NCBI RefSeq assembly: GCF_025857195.1
Contig: NZ_CP109787.1
Coordinates: forward strand, 3,847,001 to 3,911,000
Length of the DNA stretch: 64,000 nt
Direction of reading: 5' to 3'
Source: Leisingera thetidis
Lineage (GTDB): Bacteria; Pseudomonadota; Alphaproteobacteria; Rhodobacterales; Rhodobacteraceae
Shown here: in pieces, positions 27,340 through 35,969 of the stretch
Numbering within the stretch: position 1 is the stretch's first letter
How the letters are laid out: each line of letters begins with the position of its first letter
Position numbers and translations under genes: made by a program
Notes under the pieces: generated by a model
What the model saw: the letters and a program-made list of their open reading frames with translations, nothing else
What the model was told of the DNA's origin: nothing
The model's database searches: none

Positions 27340-28192
27340 TCCCGAACAGGCCGGTCGGCTTCACGATCAGCACAACCAGCATCAGCGACAGCCCAACGAT
27401 GTCGGCCAGCACCCCGTCATAGAAGGTGGTGACAAACGTATGCACCAGCGCATAGGCGATGGACGCGACGATGGCCCCCTCCAGCGAGCCGACCCCGCCG
27501 ACGATGATGACGATAAAGGCGGTGACGATCACCGAATGGCCCATATGCGGATTGACCGAGACCAGCGGCGCGGTCAGCGCTCCGGCGATCCCCGCCAGCC
27601 CCGCGCCGATGAACATGGCGATCTTGGCGGTCTGGACGATCGAAATCCCCTGCAGCGCCGCCGCTTCCGGATCCTGCGCCGAGGCCCGCAGCGCCCAGCC
27701 GAACCTGGTCCGCTTCAGGAAATACCAGAGCGCCGACAGCAGCACCACGGCAGCCACGATCACATAAAGCCGCGCCACCGGCAGCCGCACTTTGTCAGTG
27801 AAGGCAATCACCTCCTGTGTCACCGGCGGGATATGCTCCATCCGCACGCCGAACCCCATCACCGCCAGCGCCTGCAGGATCATCAGAAAGCCGATCGAGG
27901 CCACCAGCCCGCCCAGGGGGTTGGTCTTCAATGGCCGGAACAGCGCCTTCTCCATCAACAGGCCCAGGCAGCCCACGAACAGCAGGCCGATGGCCACCGC
28001 GGCAAAGAACGGCACATTCAGATCGGCATAAAGCGCCACCACTGCATAGGCGCCCGCCATGAACAGTTCGCCATGGGCAAAGTTGATCACCCCCATGACG
28101 CCAAAAATCAGCACAAGTCCCACAGCAACAAGGGAAATATAGCTCGCAGCATACACGGCGTTGAGGCCGGTCTGCGCCAGAAGGTCCAGCAT
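27323..28192 (-). CDS. Branched-chain-type ABC transporter permease (LivH-like)
   Basis: A 289-residue membrane protein with the LivH pattern: FGVMGVINFAHGELFMAGAYA near the N-terminus and GLAGIAGALTAPLVSVNPHMG later. The start MLDLLAQTGLNAVYAASYIS is chosen because the region ahead of it is non-hydrophobic and looks untranslated. It is 75 bases downstream of the binding-protein gene, with a hairpin in the gap. Confidence 0.87.
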   Translation of the reverse strand: MLDLLAQTGLNAVYAASYISLVAVGLVLIFGVMGVINFAHGELFMAGAYAVVALYADLNVPFFAAVAIGLLFVGCLGLLMEKALFRPLKTNPLGGLVASIGFLMILQALAVMGFGVRMEHIPPVTQEVIAFTDKVRLPVARLYVIVAAVVLLSALWYFLKRTRFGWALRASAQDPEAAALQGISIVQTAKIAMFIGAGLAGIAGALTAPLVSVNPHMGHSVIVTAFIVIIVGGVGSLEGAIVASIAYALVHTFVTTFYDGVLADIVGLSLMLVVLIVKPTGLFGSADRA

Positions 28193-28219
28193 CGGATTGT
28201 CTCTTTGATCAGTCGGTCT

Positions 28220-28246
28220 GCGGTGCGGGGAGAGGGCCCGCACCGC
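28220..28246 (-). other. Intercistronic hairpin after the binding-protein gene
   Basis: The perfect 10-bp arms GCGGTGCGGG and CCCGCACCGC enclose a seven-base loop between the binding-protein and permease genes. Such stems often protect the binding-protein mRNA so that it exceeds the permease mRNA. Confidence 0.5.
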
Positions 28247-28267
28247 GGGGTTGCCTGCCTGCAAGGA

Positions 28268-29557
28268 TCAGCTGCGCTGATCCCACATCTGGTCGTAGGC
28301 CTGCATGTGCTTCACCAGCAGGTCACCGTGTTTGGCATACCAGTCAGGGATCGAGCGGAAGTCCTTGATGCGGGCCTTGCCCTGTTCGATCGCCACCACC
28401 GGCCAGTCGCCGACCAGCGCGTTGTCGATGCCGAACAGCTCGGTGCCCCACCAATCGGCATCGCCGAATGCATGCTTGCCCTTGCCGTCTTTCATCGCAG
28501 CCGCCACCGCGTCCGGGCTGGCCGACCCGGCCTTCTCCGCCGCCGCCTTCCACAGGTCCATGATCGAGGCATATTCCCAGCTCACCGCGCCCCACTGGCC
28601 CGGGTGCCGCCTGTTGTACTCGGCATAGAACCCGTTCGGATCGGTGAAGTTGATGTTGCTGCCATTCAGCGCCGGATCATCGAAATCCGGGAACTGGAAG
28701 ACAAAGCCTTCCATGAACTCTTCCGACGTTTTGGCAATCATCTGATCATAAAAATCCGCGGTGCAGGAGATGATCTGCCCCTTGAAACCCTGCTGGAACA
28801 GCTGCTCGGCAATCGGGTGCACATAGTCGCTGTAGCAGGTGTCGAGGCAGACGATATCCGGATCCTTGCTGATCAGCCGGGTCACAACCGGCGCAAAATC
28901 GGTGGTTGCCGGATCGAACAGCAGCGGCGCGTCCAGCATCTCGATGCCCGCCGCCTCGAACGCTGCCAGATAAGTCGCAACCGAGGGCAGCCCCAGCGCA
29001 TCATCCTGCGCGCACATCACCGCGGTCTTCAGCTCGGGCTTGTTCTCGGCCAGCCATTCCACCCCGGTCACATTGTAGATCGGATGCACTTCGGCCGGCG
29101 CAATCAGCGTGCTGGTGTCGGGCGACAGGTCCGACGGCAGCAGCGTCGAAAACAGCATCCCGGTCTTGTCCGCGACCGGCTGCACGCCGGGCCAGGTGTC
29201 GCCGCCCAGCATCATGATGAAGCTGACGCCATCCTCGCGGATCAGCTTGGTGGCGCCGGTGCGCGCCTTGGCCGGGTCGTATTCATTGTCATAGGACACG
29301 AACTCGATTTCATGGCTGCCGTCGCCCAGCTTGATGCCGCCGGCGGCATTCACCCGTTCCGCCCAGATCTGGCAGCCGTCCAGCCCGGGCTTGCCCCAGG
29401 CTGCCACCGCGCCGGTCAGCGGCGCCAGAAAGCCAATCCTGATGGTACTGCCCGCCGCCCGCGACGCGCCCGGCAGCCCGGCACTCAGCGCGGTGACCGC
29501 TGTCGACTTGAGGAACGTCCTGCGGGTCAGCCCCGATTTCACGATCTTGGAAATCAT
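28268..29557 (-). CDS. ABC transporter solute-binding protein, Tat-exported (type I, amide/urea-like)
   Basis: A 429-residue periplasmic binding protein of the Leu/Ile/Val-BP superfamily. The N-terminus has a twin-arginine signal (TRRTFLKSTAVTALSAG, then an ASRAAG cleavage region). The mature part opens IRIGFLAPLTGAVAAWGKP. The GGDTWPGVQP and DLSPDTSTLIAPAEVHP patches resemble the urea/short-amide branch rather than classic amino acid binders. It heads the five-gene importer operon behind TTGGTCC-type sites shared with tmm and dmmD. A methylated amine or related nitrogen compound is a plausible ligand; this is inference. A paralogue without a signal lies at 30,940. Confidence 0.83.
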   Translation of the reverse strand: MISKIVKSGLTRRTFLKSTAVTALSAGLPGASRAAGSTIRIGFLAPLTGAVAAWGKPGLDGCQIWAERVNAAGGIKLGDGSHEIEFVSYDNEYDPAKARTGATKLIREDGVSFIMMLGGDTWPGVQPVADKTGMLFSTLLPSDLSPDTSTLIAPAEVHPIYNVTGVEWLAENKPELKTAVMCAQDDALGLPSVATYLAAFEAAGIEMLDAPLLFDPATTDFAPVVTRLISKDPDIVCLDTCYSDYVHPIAEQLFQQGFKGQIISCTADFYDQMIAKTSEEFMEGFVFQFPDFDDPALNGSNINFTDPNGFYAEYNRRHPGQWGAVSWEYASIMDLWKAAAEKAGSASPDAVAAAMKDGKGKHAFGDADWWGTELFGIDNALVGDWPVVAIEQGKARIKDFRSIPDWYAKHGDLLVKHMQAYDQMWDQRS

Positions 29558-29649
29558 TTTTCTCTCCCATGTTGGACCCGCCCGTTTTTTCCGGCGGTGT
29601 GTTCTGCGGGACGGATCCTCCCTCGCGGGGATCTTGATGCCAGCCCAAC

Positions 29650-29720
29650 ACCGTTGAACCAATTGGCCCAAATTGGACCCATCCTGGACCAAGGCTAGCA
29701 GCAGGATGGTTCACCTCCAA
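29650..29720 (-). promoter_or_regulatory. Promoter and TTGG(T/A)CC sites of the ABC transporter operon
   Basis: On the minus strand TTGGAG (29720-29715) and TAGCCT (29697-29692) are 17 bases apart. TTGGTCC overlaps the end of the -10, and GGGTCCAA, GGCCAA and TTGGTTC follow. The layout repeats that of the tmm and dmmD promoters, with looser half-sites. Confidence 0.5.
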
Positions 29721-30034
29721 GAAATTTTCTTTCACTTTGCGGGCCGAAAAGGCACCAAAATTGAACCACGGGCACGGATTTGCGGCAGTATGCGTCCCAA
29801 AAACGGCATAAAAACATGCCCTTGCGGCTCATCTTAAAAACGCAGGGAAGAAACCAATTTAAGAACCAATTTCGTCAGATTTCTTGCCGTCCGGCGCAGG
29901 AACCGCTAGGCTGAAAGCCAAACACAGCTGTGTCAAACGGTTGCGCTCCGGCCGCCTAAACCGGTATTTGCACCCTTGTCACAGCAATCAGGAGCAGGGG
30001 ATTCTCCCGCTCGGCCGGCCCGGAAAAACAGATC
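29721..30034. other. Upstream region of the GntR gene
   Basis: This gap holds a tandem AACCAATTT repeat (29852-29860 and 29864-29872). These resemble half-sites of the nearby operators and could be autoregulatory. The rest shows no gene-like frame with a ribosome binding site. Confidence 0.4.
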
Positions 30035-30760
30035 ATGAGCTCAGCGGAAGAGACCACCTCGCAAATCCTGACCACCCATTCGGTGGGCGCTACCGTGCAG
30101 GTGGTGATCGACACGCTGTTTGCCCGCATCAAGGCCGGCACCTACCCGGTCGACACCCGCCTGCCATCGGAACGCACGCTGGCCTCGGAACTGGGCGTTG
30201 CCCGCAATACCGTGCGCGAGGCGCTGGATGTTCTGGCCAGCCAGAACGTGATCCACCGCCGCCCGGGCTCCGGCAGCTTTGTCAAATTCCGCTCCGATCC
30301 CAAGCCCGAGACCTCCTATTCCTCCCTCGCCAGGGAGGTGTCGCCGCTCGACCACCTGGTGGTGCGCGGCATTCTGGAACCGGAACTGGTCCGCCTGGCG
30401 GTGATCAACATGACACCGCGGCAGATCGATGAATTGGACCAGATCCTTTCCCGGGTGGAAGCCGTGCGCACCGATCCGGGCGAATTCATCGAGGCCGAGG
30501 AGGATCTCTATCGCAAGATCGCCGAGGGCTCCGGCAACCCGCTGCTGCACTCCTGCTACGAGCTGACGATCGAGGCCTGCCGCCTGTCCTACCGGACCGC
30601 GCTGCGCCGCCGCCACCTGACGCCGCAGCGGATGCAGGAATACCAGAAACGCTATAACACGCTGTTCAACGCCATCGCCTCGCGCGATGTGGAATCCGCG
30701 GTTGAATTCATCAAGCTGCACCTGATCGACGAGCAGAAACTGCTGCTTCAGGAGATTTGA
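30035..30760 (+). CDS. GntR-family regulator, FadR/FCD type
   Basis: A 241-residue regulator. Residues about 20-90 form a GntR winged helix (LPSERTLASELGVARNTVREALDVLASQNVIHRRPGSGSFV, of which PSERTLASELGVARNTVREA is the hallmark). Residues about 105-235 form an all-helical FCD ligand-binding domain. FCD proteins bind small acids or metabolites, often via a metal, and usually repress at TGGTNNNACCA-like dyads. Such dyads stand at the tmm, dmmD and ABC promoters on both sides of this gene. It is therefore the best candidate master regulator of trimethylamine catabolism here. The ribosome binding site is weak. Confidence 0.85.
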   Translation: MSSAEETTSQILTTHSVGATVQVVIDTLFARIKAGTYPVDTRLPSERTLASELGVARNTVREALDVLASQNVIHRRPGSGSFVKFRSDPKPETSYSSLAREVSPLDHLVVRGILEPELVRLAVINMTPRQIDELDQILSRVEAVRTDPGEFIEAEEDLYRKIAEGSGNPLLHSCYELTIEACRLSYRTALRRRHLTPQRMQEYQKRYNTLFNAIASRDVESAVEFIKLHLIDEQKLLLQEI

Positions 30761-30939
30761 GCCCGCTCAGCCATTCCCCCCTGCGCCGCGCGCGGCTGGT
30801 CTGCCGCCGCAGCCCTTGCCATTTGAACGTAACGGTCTTTGCTCCGGCCGGCCGCATCCCGATACCCCTGGAACCGGCGGCACCTACGGCGCCGCCGCTG
30901 CACGCTGGCGAAAGGCCTGCCGAACCAGCGGTGCGGGGA

Positions 30940-32256
30940 CTATGAGACCGCGTCCGAGCTCCGCACCGCGCGCGAACTCACTTCGCTGCCCGGCGCTCCG
31001 CTCTCCAGGCGCTGGTGCCAGAGCTGGCCCAGCGCCGACATTTCCGCCTTCAGAAGGCTCGAATGCTGCGCCAGCCAGCCGGGGATCGACTTGAACGCGG
31101 CAATCCGCGCCTTGCCCTCCTGGATGGTCACCACCGGCCAGTCGCCGACCAAGGCATTGGAAATCCCGAAGATATCCTCGCCCCACCATTCCGCATGGCC
31201 AAAGGCATGGGTCACATGGCCCAGCTGCTTCATCGCCGCCAGCACCGACAGCGGCGCCACCGAGCCCGCCTTTTCCACCGCGCTGTGCCAGATGTCGAGG
31301 ATCGCCACATATTCCCAGCTCACCGCCGACCAGCTGCCGGGGAAACGGCGGTTGTACTCCTCGAAAAACACATGCGGCCGGTTGAAGAAAAACGCCTTCT
31401 CCCGCAGCATCGGATCGTCGAAATCCGGAAACTGGAACACCACCCCTTCCATGAACTCCGGCGAGGTCCGCTCGATCAGCTGGTCATAGCCATCCATGGT
31501 GCAGCTGATGATCTGGCCCTTGAAACCCTTGGCGTAGGCATATTCCGTCATCGCATGCACCATCGGCGCATAGGACGAGCACCAGCACAGGATATCGGCG
31601 CCGCTCTCCAGCATCGGGTCCACCACCGGCCCCGGATCGCTGGACCCCGGATCATACTGCACTTCCCGCAGGATCGTCTTGTCCGCGGCCTTGAACGCCG
31701 CCCGGTAAACCGCCTGCGCGGGCAGCCCCAGCAGGTCGGCCTGGCTGCACAGGGCCACGGTCTGCAGTTCCGGCCGGGTCTCCGCCAGCCAGGCCACCCC
31801 GGTCACGTTCTGGATCGGATGCGCCTCGCTCGGCGCAATCAGATACGGCGTGTCCGGCGACAGGTCGGTCGGCAGCAGCGTCGAGGTCAGCACCTTGCTG
31901 CGCATCAGGAAATCCCGCACCGGCGCAAAGGTGTCGCCGCCCAGCATCAGCATCAGCTTGACCTTGTTTTTCTCGACCAGCTCCACCGCACCCTCCAGCG
32001 ACCGTTCCGGGTCGTAGCCACAGTCATAGGAGTGGATGCGGATCGGGTAGCGGCGGCCGCCGATCAGCAGCCCGCCGGCCTTGTTCAGCCCGTCCTCCCA
32101 GATCCGGCAGCCGTTCAATCCGGGCAGCCCCCAGCTCTCCACCCGGCCCGAAAGCGGACCGAGAAAGCCGATGTTCACTGATTCTGTCATCCCGACCGAC
32201 AGCCGGGGCAGCGCCGCGCGGGCGGCCAGCTGATGCGCAAAACTCGTCGTCTTCAT
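30940..32256 (-). CDS. Second solute-binding-protein paralogue lacking a signal peptide
   Basis: A 438-residue protein closely similar to the exported binding protein at 28,268. Shared patches include GGDTFAPV, LPTDLSPDT, EAHPIQNVTGVAWLAE, CTMDGYDQLIERTSPEFMEG and SNALVGDWPVV. Its N-terminus (MKTTSFAHQLAARAALPRLS) has no hydrophobic core, lipobox or Tat motif, and an alternative start at MTESVNIGFLG would begin directly at the mature fold. It thus looks cytoplasmic, like the amide sensor AmiC. It is divergent from tmm, sharing about 160 bases of regulatory DNA. It may be a ligand sensor, or an importer component that has lost its signal. Confidence 0.75.
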   Translation of the reverse strand: MKTTSFAHQLAARAALPRLSVGMTESVNIGFLGPLSGRVESWGLPGLNGCRIWEDGLNKAGGLLIGGRRYPIRIHSYDCGYDPERSLEGAVELVEKNKVKLMLMLGGDTFAPVRDFLMRSKVLTSTLLPTDLSPDTPYLIAPSEAHPIQNVTGVAWLAETRPELQTVALCSQADLLGLPAQAVYRAAFKAADKTILREVQYDPGSSDPGPVVDPMLESGADILCWCSSYAPMVHAMTEYAYAKGFKGQIISCTMDGYDQLIERTSPEFMEGVVFQFPDFDDPMLREKAFFFNRPHVFFEEYNRRFPGSWSAVSWEYVAILDIWHSAVEKAGSVAPLSVLAAMKQLGHVTHAFGHAEWWGEDIFGISNALVGDWPVVTIQEGKARIAAFKSIPGWLAQHSSLLKAEMSALGQLWHQRLESGAPGSEVSSRAVRSSDAVS

Positions 32257-32332
32257 TCTTTGAATCCTAACAATAATTTTCTGCCTCGCCAGTCCAATCC
32301 GAGAAAAATCATATTCCTTGCGTGAAAATATG

Positions 32333-32411
32333 TTGACTCGGCGGTGCAATTTTGGACCTAATTGGACCAGACCAAAAGAACCAAACCATAATATTGGTCC
32401 ATACCAATAGG
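32333..32411 (+). promoter_or_regulatory. tmm promoter with twin GntR-like operator
   Basis: TTGACT (32333) serves as -35. CTAATT (32358) lies in the -10 region, with a slightly long 19-base spacer. TTGGACCAGACCAA (32362-32375) and TTGGTCCATACCAA (32394-32407) follow. In a hand alignment with the dmmD promoter, 44 of 55 positions from the -10 onward are identical, with one gap. The operator sits over and after the likely transcription start. Confidence 0.65.
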
Positions 32412-32419
32412 AGAGCCAC

Positions 32420-33766
32420 ATGACCAAGAAACGTATTGCCATCATCGGCGCCGGCCCCTCCGGCCTGGCCCAGCTTCGCGCATTCCAGTCCGCCGCCAAC
32501 AACGGCGAAGAGATTCCGGACATTGTCTGCTTTGAAAAGCAGGACAACTGGGGCGGCCTGTGGAACTACACCTGGCGCACCGGCCTGGATGAAAACGGCG
32601 AGCCGGTGCACTGCTCGATGTACCGCTACCTGTGGTCCAACGGCCCCAAGGAGGGCCTGGAATTCGCCGACTATTCCTTCGAGGAGCATTTCGGCAAGCA
32701 GATCGCCTCTTACCCGCCGCGCGCGGTGCTGTTCGATTACATCGAGGGCCGGGTGAAAAAGGCCGATGTGCGCAAGTGGATCCGTTTCAACTCGCCGATC
32801 CGCTGGGTCGAATACAACGAGGACAAGGGCAACTTCACCGTCACCGTGCACGACCACGAGAAGGACAGCACCTACAAGGAAGACTTCGACCACGTGATCT
32901 GCGCCTCGGGCCACTTCTCCACCCCGAATGTGCCGTTCTACCCCGGTTTCGACACCTTCAACGGCCGCGTGCTGCATGCGCATGACTTCCGCGACGCCCG
33001 CGAATTCAAGGGCAAGGACATCCTGATCCTCGGCGCCTCCTATTCGGCAGAGGACATCGGCTCGCAGTGCTGGAAATACGGCTGCAATTCCATCACTTCC
33101 TCCTACCGCTCGGCCCCGATGGGCTTCAAATGGCCGGACAACTGGGAAGAAAAGCCCGGGCTGGAATCGGTCAGCGGCAACACAGCCACCTTCGTCGACG
33201 GCTCCCAGAAGGATTTCGACGCCATCATCCTGTGCACCGGCTACAAGCACTTCTTCAGCTTCCTGCCGGATGATCTGCGCCTGAAGACCTCCAACCGCCT
33301 GGCAACCGCCGATCTCTACAAGGGCGTGGTCTTTGCCCATAACCCCAAGATGTTCTACCTCGGCATGCAGGACCAGTGGTTCACCTTCAACATGTTCGAC
33401 GCCCAGGCCTGGTGGGTCCGCGACGCGATCATGGGCAAGATCGAGATCCCCTCGGACAAGGCAACCATGCTGGCCGATGTCCAGGAGCGCGTCGAGCGCG
33501 AGGAAGCCTCGGACGACGTCAAATACGCGATCAAGTACCAGGGCGACTACGTGCTGGAGCTGATCGAGGAAACCGACTACCCGACCTTCGACGTGGCGGG
33601 CGCCTGCCAGGCGTTCTACGAGTGGAAAGGCCACAAGGCCGAAGACATCATGGCCTTCCGCAACCACTCCTACAAATCGGTCATCACCGGCACCATGGCG
33701 CCCCTGCACCACACCCCGTGGAAGGACGCCCTGGACGACTCGCTGGAAGCATATCTGCAAAACTAG
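32420..33766 (+). CDS. tmm: Trimethylamine monooxygenase (flavin-containing)
   Basis: A 448-residue class B flavin monooxygenase. The FAD-binding [13 protein letters not shown] is at residues 10-22, a [12 protein letters not shown] segment follows, [17 protein letters not shown] is the FMO fingerprint region, and [13 protein letters not shown] is the NADPH-binding loop. It oxidises trimethylamine to TMAO with NADPH and oxygen in the cytoplasm, supplying Tdm. The length and the YKHFFSFLP and [15 protein letters not shown] patches match bacterial Tmm. It has its own promoter with an operator shared with dmmD and is followed by a hairpin, so it is probably monocistronic. Confidence 0.93.
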   Translation: MTKKRIAIIGAGPSGLAQLRAFQSAANNGEEIPDIVCFEKQDNWGGLWNYTWRTGLDENGEPVHCSMYRYLWSNGPKEGLEFADYSFEEHFGKQIASYPPRAVLFDYIEGRVKKADVRKWIRFNSPIRWVEYNEDKGNFTVTVHDHEKDSTYKEDFDHVICASGHFSTPNVPFYPGFDTFNGRVLHAHDFRDAREFKGKDILILGASYSAEDIGSQCWKYGCNSITSSYRSAPMGFKWPDNWEEKPGLESVSGNTATFVDGSQKDFDAIILCTGYKHFFSFLPDDLRLKTSNRLATADLYKGVVFAHNPKMFYLGMQDQWFTFNMFDAQAWWVRDAIMGKIEIPSDKATMLADVQERVEREEASDDVKYAIKYQGDYVLELIEETDYPTFDVAGACQAFYEWKGHKAEDIMAFRNHSYKSVITGTMAPLHHTPWKDALDDSLEAYLQN

Positions 33767-33774
33767 GCAGATAC

Positions 33775-33809
33775 GCCTGCGCCGTTTTCCCTTCCTGTAC
33801 GGCGCAGGC
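33775..33809 (+). terminator. Hairpin after tmm
   Basis: The perfect 11-bp arms GCCTGCGCCGT and ACGGCGCAGGC flank a pyrimidine-rich loop starting nine bases past the tmm stop. No T-run follows. Confidence 0.55.
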
Positions 33810-33858
33810 ACCCCTTCGCTGCTGTGCGAATCCCTCTTCGCAAGCTAATATCCACCCT

Positions 33859-34863
33859 ATGCAGCGCGATAGCACCATGACACTCGGCTTTCTGATTTTT
33901 CCCGGCTTCCCAATGGCCTGCCTGACGTCGGCCATCGAACCCCTGCGGGCGGCAAATGAAATTGCCGGCACCGAGACGTTTCACTGGAAACTGGTTTCCG
34001 AGACCGGTGCCAGCGTCAACGCCTCCGCCAATGTGGCGTTTCAGCCCGACTGCTCTTTGGACCAGGCCGACGACGTCGACACGCTCTTTCTGCTGTCCAG
34101 CCCGCAGGGCAAATTCGAAGACCCCAAGAGCTCCAACGGCAAGCTGCGCCACCTGGCCCGCCACGGCAGCACCATGGGCGCGGTCTCGGGCGGGGTGTTT
34201 CCGCTGGCGCGCTCCGGTCTGCTGGACGGGCACAGCTGTTCGGTGCACTGGTGCTACAAGGCCGCTTTCACCGCCGAATTCCCGTCGCTCGCCACCGTTG
34301 ACGATGTGATCGTGCTGGACCGCCGCCGCTATACCGCCAGCGGTGCCGCGGCAATGTTCGACCTGTCCCTGAAGCTGATCGAACAGGCCATGGGCGACGC
34401 GGTGATGACCGAGGTCGCCTGCTGGTTCCAGCACCCGATGGTCCGGGCCGAAGGCGTGCGCCAGAAAATCCCCGCGTTCAAGACCGACAGCACCGCCGAC
34501 AGCCTGCCGCCGCCGGTGGCCAAGGCCGTGGAACTGTTTGCCGACAACCTCGAACATCCGGTCTCGATCCGCGACGCCGCCAGCGAAATCGGCGTCTCGC
34601 CGCGCCAGCTTGAACGCAGCTTCAAATCCGCCACTGGCCAAAGCCCGGCGATCTATTACCGCACCCTGCGGATGAACGCGGCGCGGCAGCTGGTGATGTA
34701 TTCCCGCGACTCGATCACCTCGATCGCCAACGCGGTGGGCTATGCGACCTCCTCCACCCTGTCGCAGCACTACCGCGAAAGCTTCGGCGTCACCCCGCAG
34801 GAGGAACGCCGCAAGGTGAACCTGTTCCGGGTGCAGGACAACCGGCCTATCCCCTCGGCCTGA
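33859..34863 (+). CDS. GlxA-type AraC-family transcriptional regulator
   Basis: A protein of about 334 residues. A DJ-1/PfpI-like amidotransferase-fold N-terminal domain (LGFLIFPGFPMACLTSAIEP onwards) is followed by a C-terminal AraC DNA-binding domain (IRDAASEIGVSPRQLERSF, then SITSIANAVGYATSSTLSQHYRE). GlxA-type regulators such as GbdR often control glycine betaine, carnitine or sarcosine catabolism and sense methylated amines. Here it follows tmm on the same strand and is near the N-methylglutamate dehydrogenase genes, which makes a role in methylamine control likely. A second start six codons later (MTLGFLIF) is equally possible. Confidence 0.85.
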   Translation: MQRDSTMTLGFLIFPGFPMACLTSAIEPLRAANEIAGTETFHWKLVSETGASVNASANVAFQPDCSLDQADDVDTLFLLSSPQGKFEDPKSSNGKLRHLARHGSTMGAVSGGVFPLARSGLLDGHSCSVHWCYKAAFTAEFPSLATVDDVIVLDRRRYTASGAAAMFDLSLKLIEQAMGDAVMTEVACWFQHPMVRAEGVRQKIPAFKTDSTADSLPPPVAKAVELFADNLEHPVSIRDAASEIGVSPRQLERSFKSATGQSPAIYYRTLRMNAARQLVMYSRDSITSIANAVGYATSSTLSQHYRESFGVTPQEERRKVNLFRVQDNRPIPSA

Positions 34864-34891
34864 CACCTGCCCCGGAAGGCCGCAGGTGTCA
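34861..34891. terminator. Bidirectional hairpin between converging genes
   Basis: The 10-bp arms TGACACCTGC and GCAGGTGTCA include the AraC gene's stop codon and the end of the sterol desaturase-like gene. It lacks T-runs but may stop both converging transcripts. Confidence 0.5.
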
Positions 34892-35869
34892 GCCGCCCGT
34901 GATCCGTTTCCGGCGCTCTTTGATCTCCGCATCCGCCTGCACCGTGCCGTCGTGGAATGAGCCGAACACCTTGTCCCACGGCACCTCGAGCGAGCCGTAA
35001 TTGCACTCGAAATACCGGTGATGCATCTGATGGTGAAAGGTGCCCAGATTCAGCCGGTTCCGGTCCTTCATCAGCAGCCCCTCGAACCCGGTGTGGGTGG
35101 TCGCCGCGGTCAGCGCATTGAACTGCAGGTGGTACAGGATATGCACCGGGTGCGCCGCCACCAGCCAGTGGATCAGCACCGACCCCAGAAAAATCGCATG
35201 CTCCACCGGGTGCATCGACATGCCCGACCAGGGGCCCACATTGATATTGCGGTGATGCACCGAATGCACATGCCTGTAGAAGAACGGCAGATGCAGCAGC
35301 CGGTGGATCCAATAGAAATAGAAGCTCTCCCAGATCGGGATCAGCCAGAACAGCGCAATGAACCAGACCGGATGCGCCGCCCAGGTGATCATTGGGGCAT
35401 AGCCGTTGGCCATGGCCCAGAACATCAGCACCTCATAAGCGGTCCAGAATAACACGCCGCTGGTCATCGTCCAGAACATGTTATCGCGGACCTGCCCGCC
35501 CAGGGTGAACTGGCGGCCGCTCTTCATCAGCGGCCGCGGGTCGTACTTCAGACGCTTCCCCTGCGCGGTGAAACTGTAGAAATACACATGAAGCAGCCCG
35601 GCCACCCCGCCCATCAGCACCAGGTTGCGCAGGTACACCGGCAGGATCCAGTCCAGCCCCAAGTGCCGGCTCTGCTCCAGCGGCGGCTGAAACCAGCAGA
35701 ATGAGATCAACGCAATCCCGGCGATGATCAGTTTCTCCGAGATCAGAAACCAGCCGCTTAGCCACCACTTCAGCGCTGCAACCGGGCGCGGCGGCCACTG
35801 AAACAGCGGCGACGTCTGCAGCGGCAGCGGCGGCAAGTGGTGCCAGCCTTTCAGCTCTTGTTCGCTCAT
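34889..35869 (-). CDS. Sterol desaturase / fatty acid hydroxylase family membrane protein
   Basis: A 326-residue membrane protein with the di-iron histidine boxes HRLLH, HSVHH and HHQMHHRYFECNYG. It is a member of the fatty acid hydroxylase superfamily, which includes sterol desaturases and ether-lipid or carotenoid hydroxylases. Four or more hydrophobic segments surround the boxes. I take the ATG after AGGAGGATGGATTG; the codon before it is TTG. The substrate is unknown. It is divergent from a LysR regulator, which may control it. A link to methylamine use is not evident. Confidence 0.82.
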   Translation of the reverse strand: MSEQELKGWHHLPPLPLQTSPLFQWPPRPVAALKWWLSGWFLISEKLIIAGIALISFCWFQPPLEQSRHLGLDWILPVYLRNLVLMGGVAGLLHVYFYSFTAQGKRLKYDPRPLMKSGRQFTLGGQVRDNMFWTMTSGVLFWTAYEVLMFWAMANGYAPMITWAAHPVWFIALFWLIPIWESFYFYWIHRLLHLPFFYRHVHSVHHRNINVGPWSGMSMHPVEHAIFLGSVLIHWLVAAHPVHILYHLQFNALTAATTHTGFEGLLMKDRNRLNLGTFHHQMHHRYFECNYGSLEVPWDKVFGSFHDGTVQADAEIKERRKRITGG

Positions 35870-35969
35870 CAATCCATCCTCCTGCGGGGTCCGGACAGCC
35901 TGACGCGGTTTTTCATCTTTATAAAACAGAACTTTTCGCTAACCTTCCCCGGAATTTCAGAGGATAGGC

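Noticed and set aside
27227..29698. 823-codon open frame on the + strand over the ABC transporter genes
   Set aside because: It is antisense to LivH- and LivK-like genes with intact family motifs, and its composition is that of a shadow frame.
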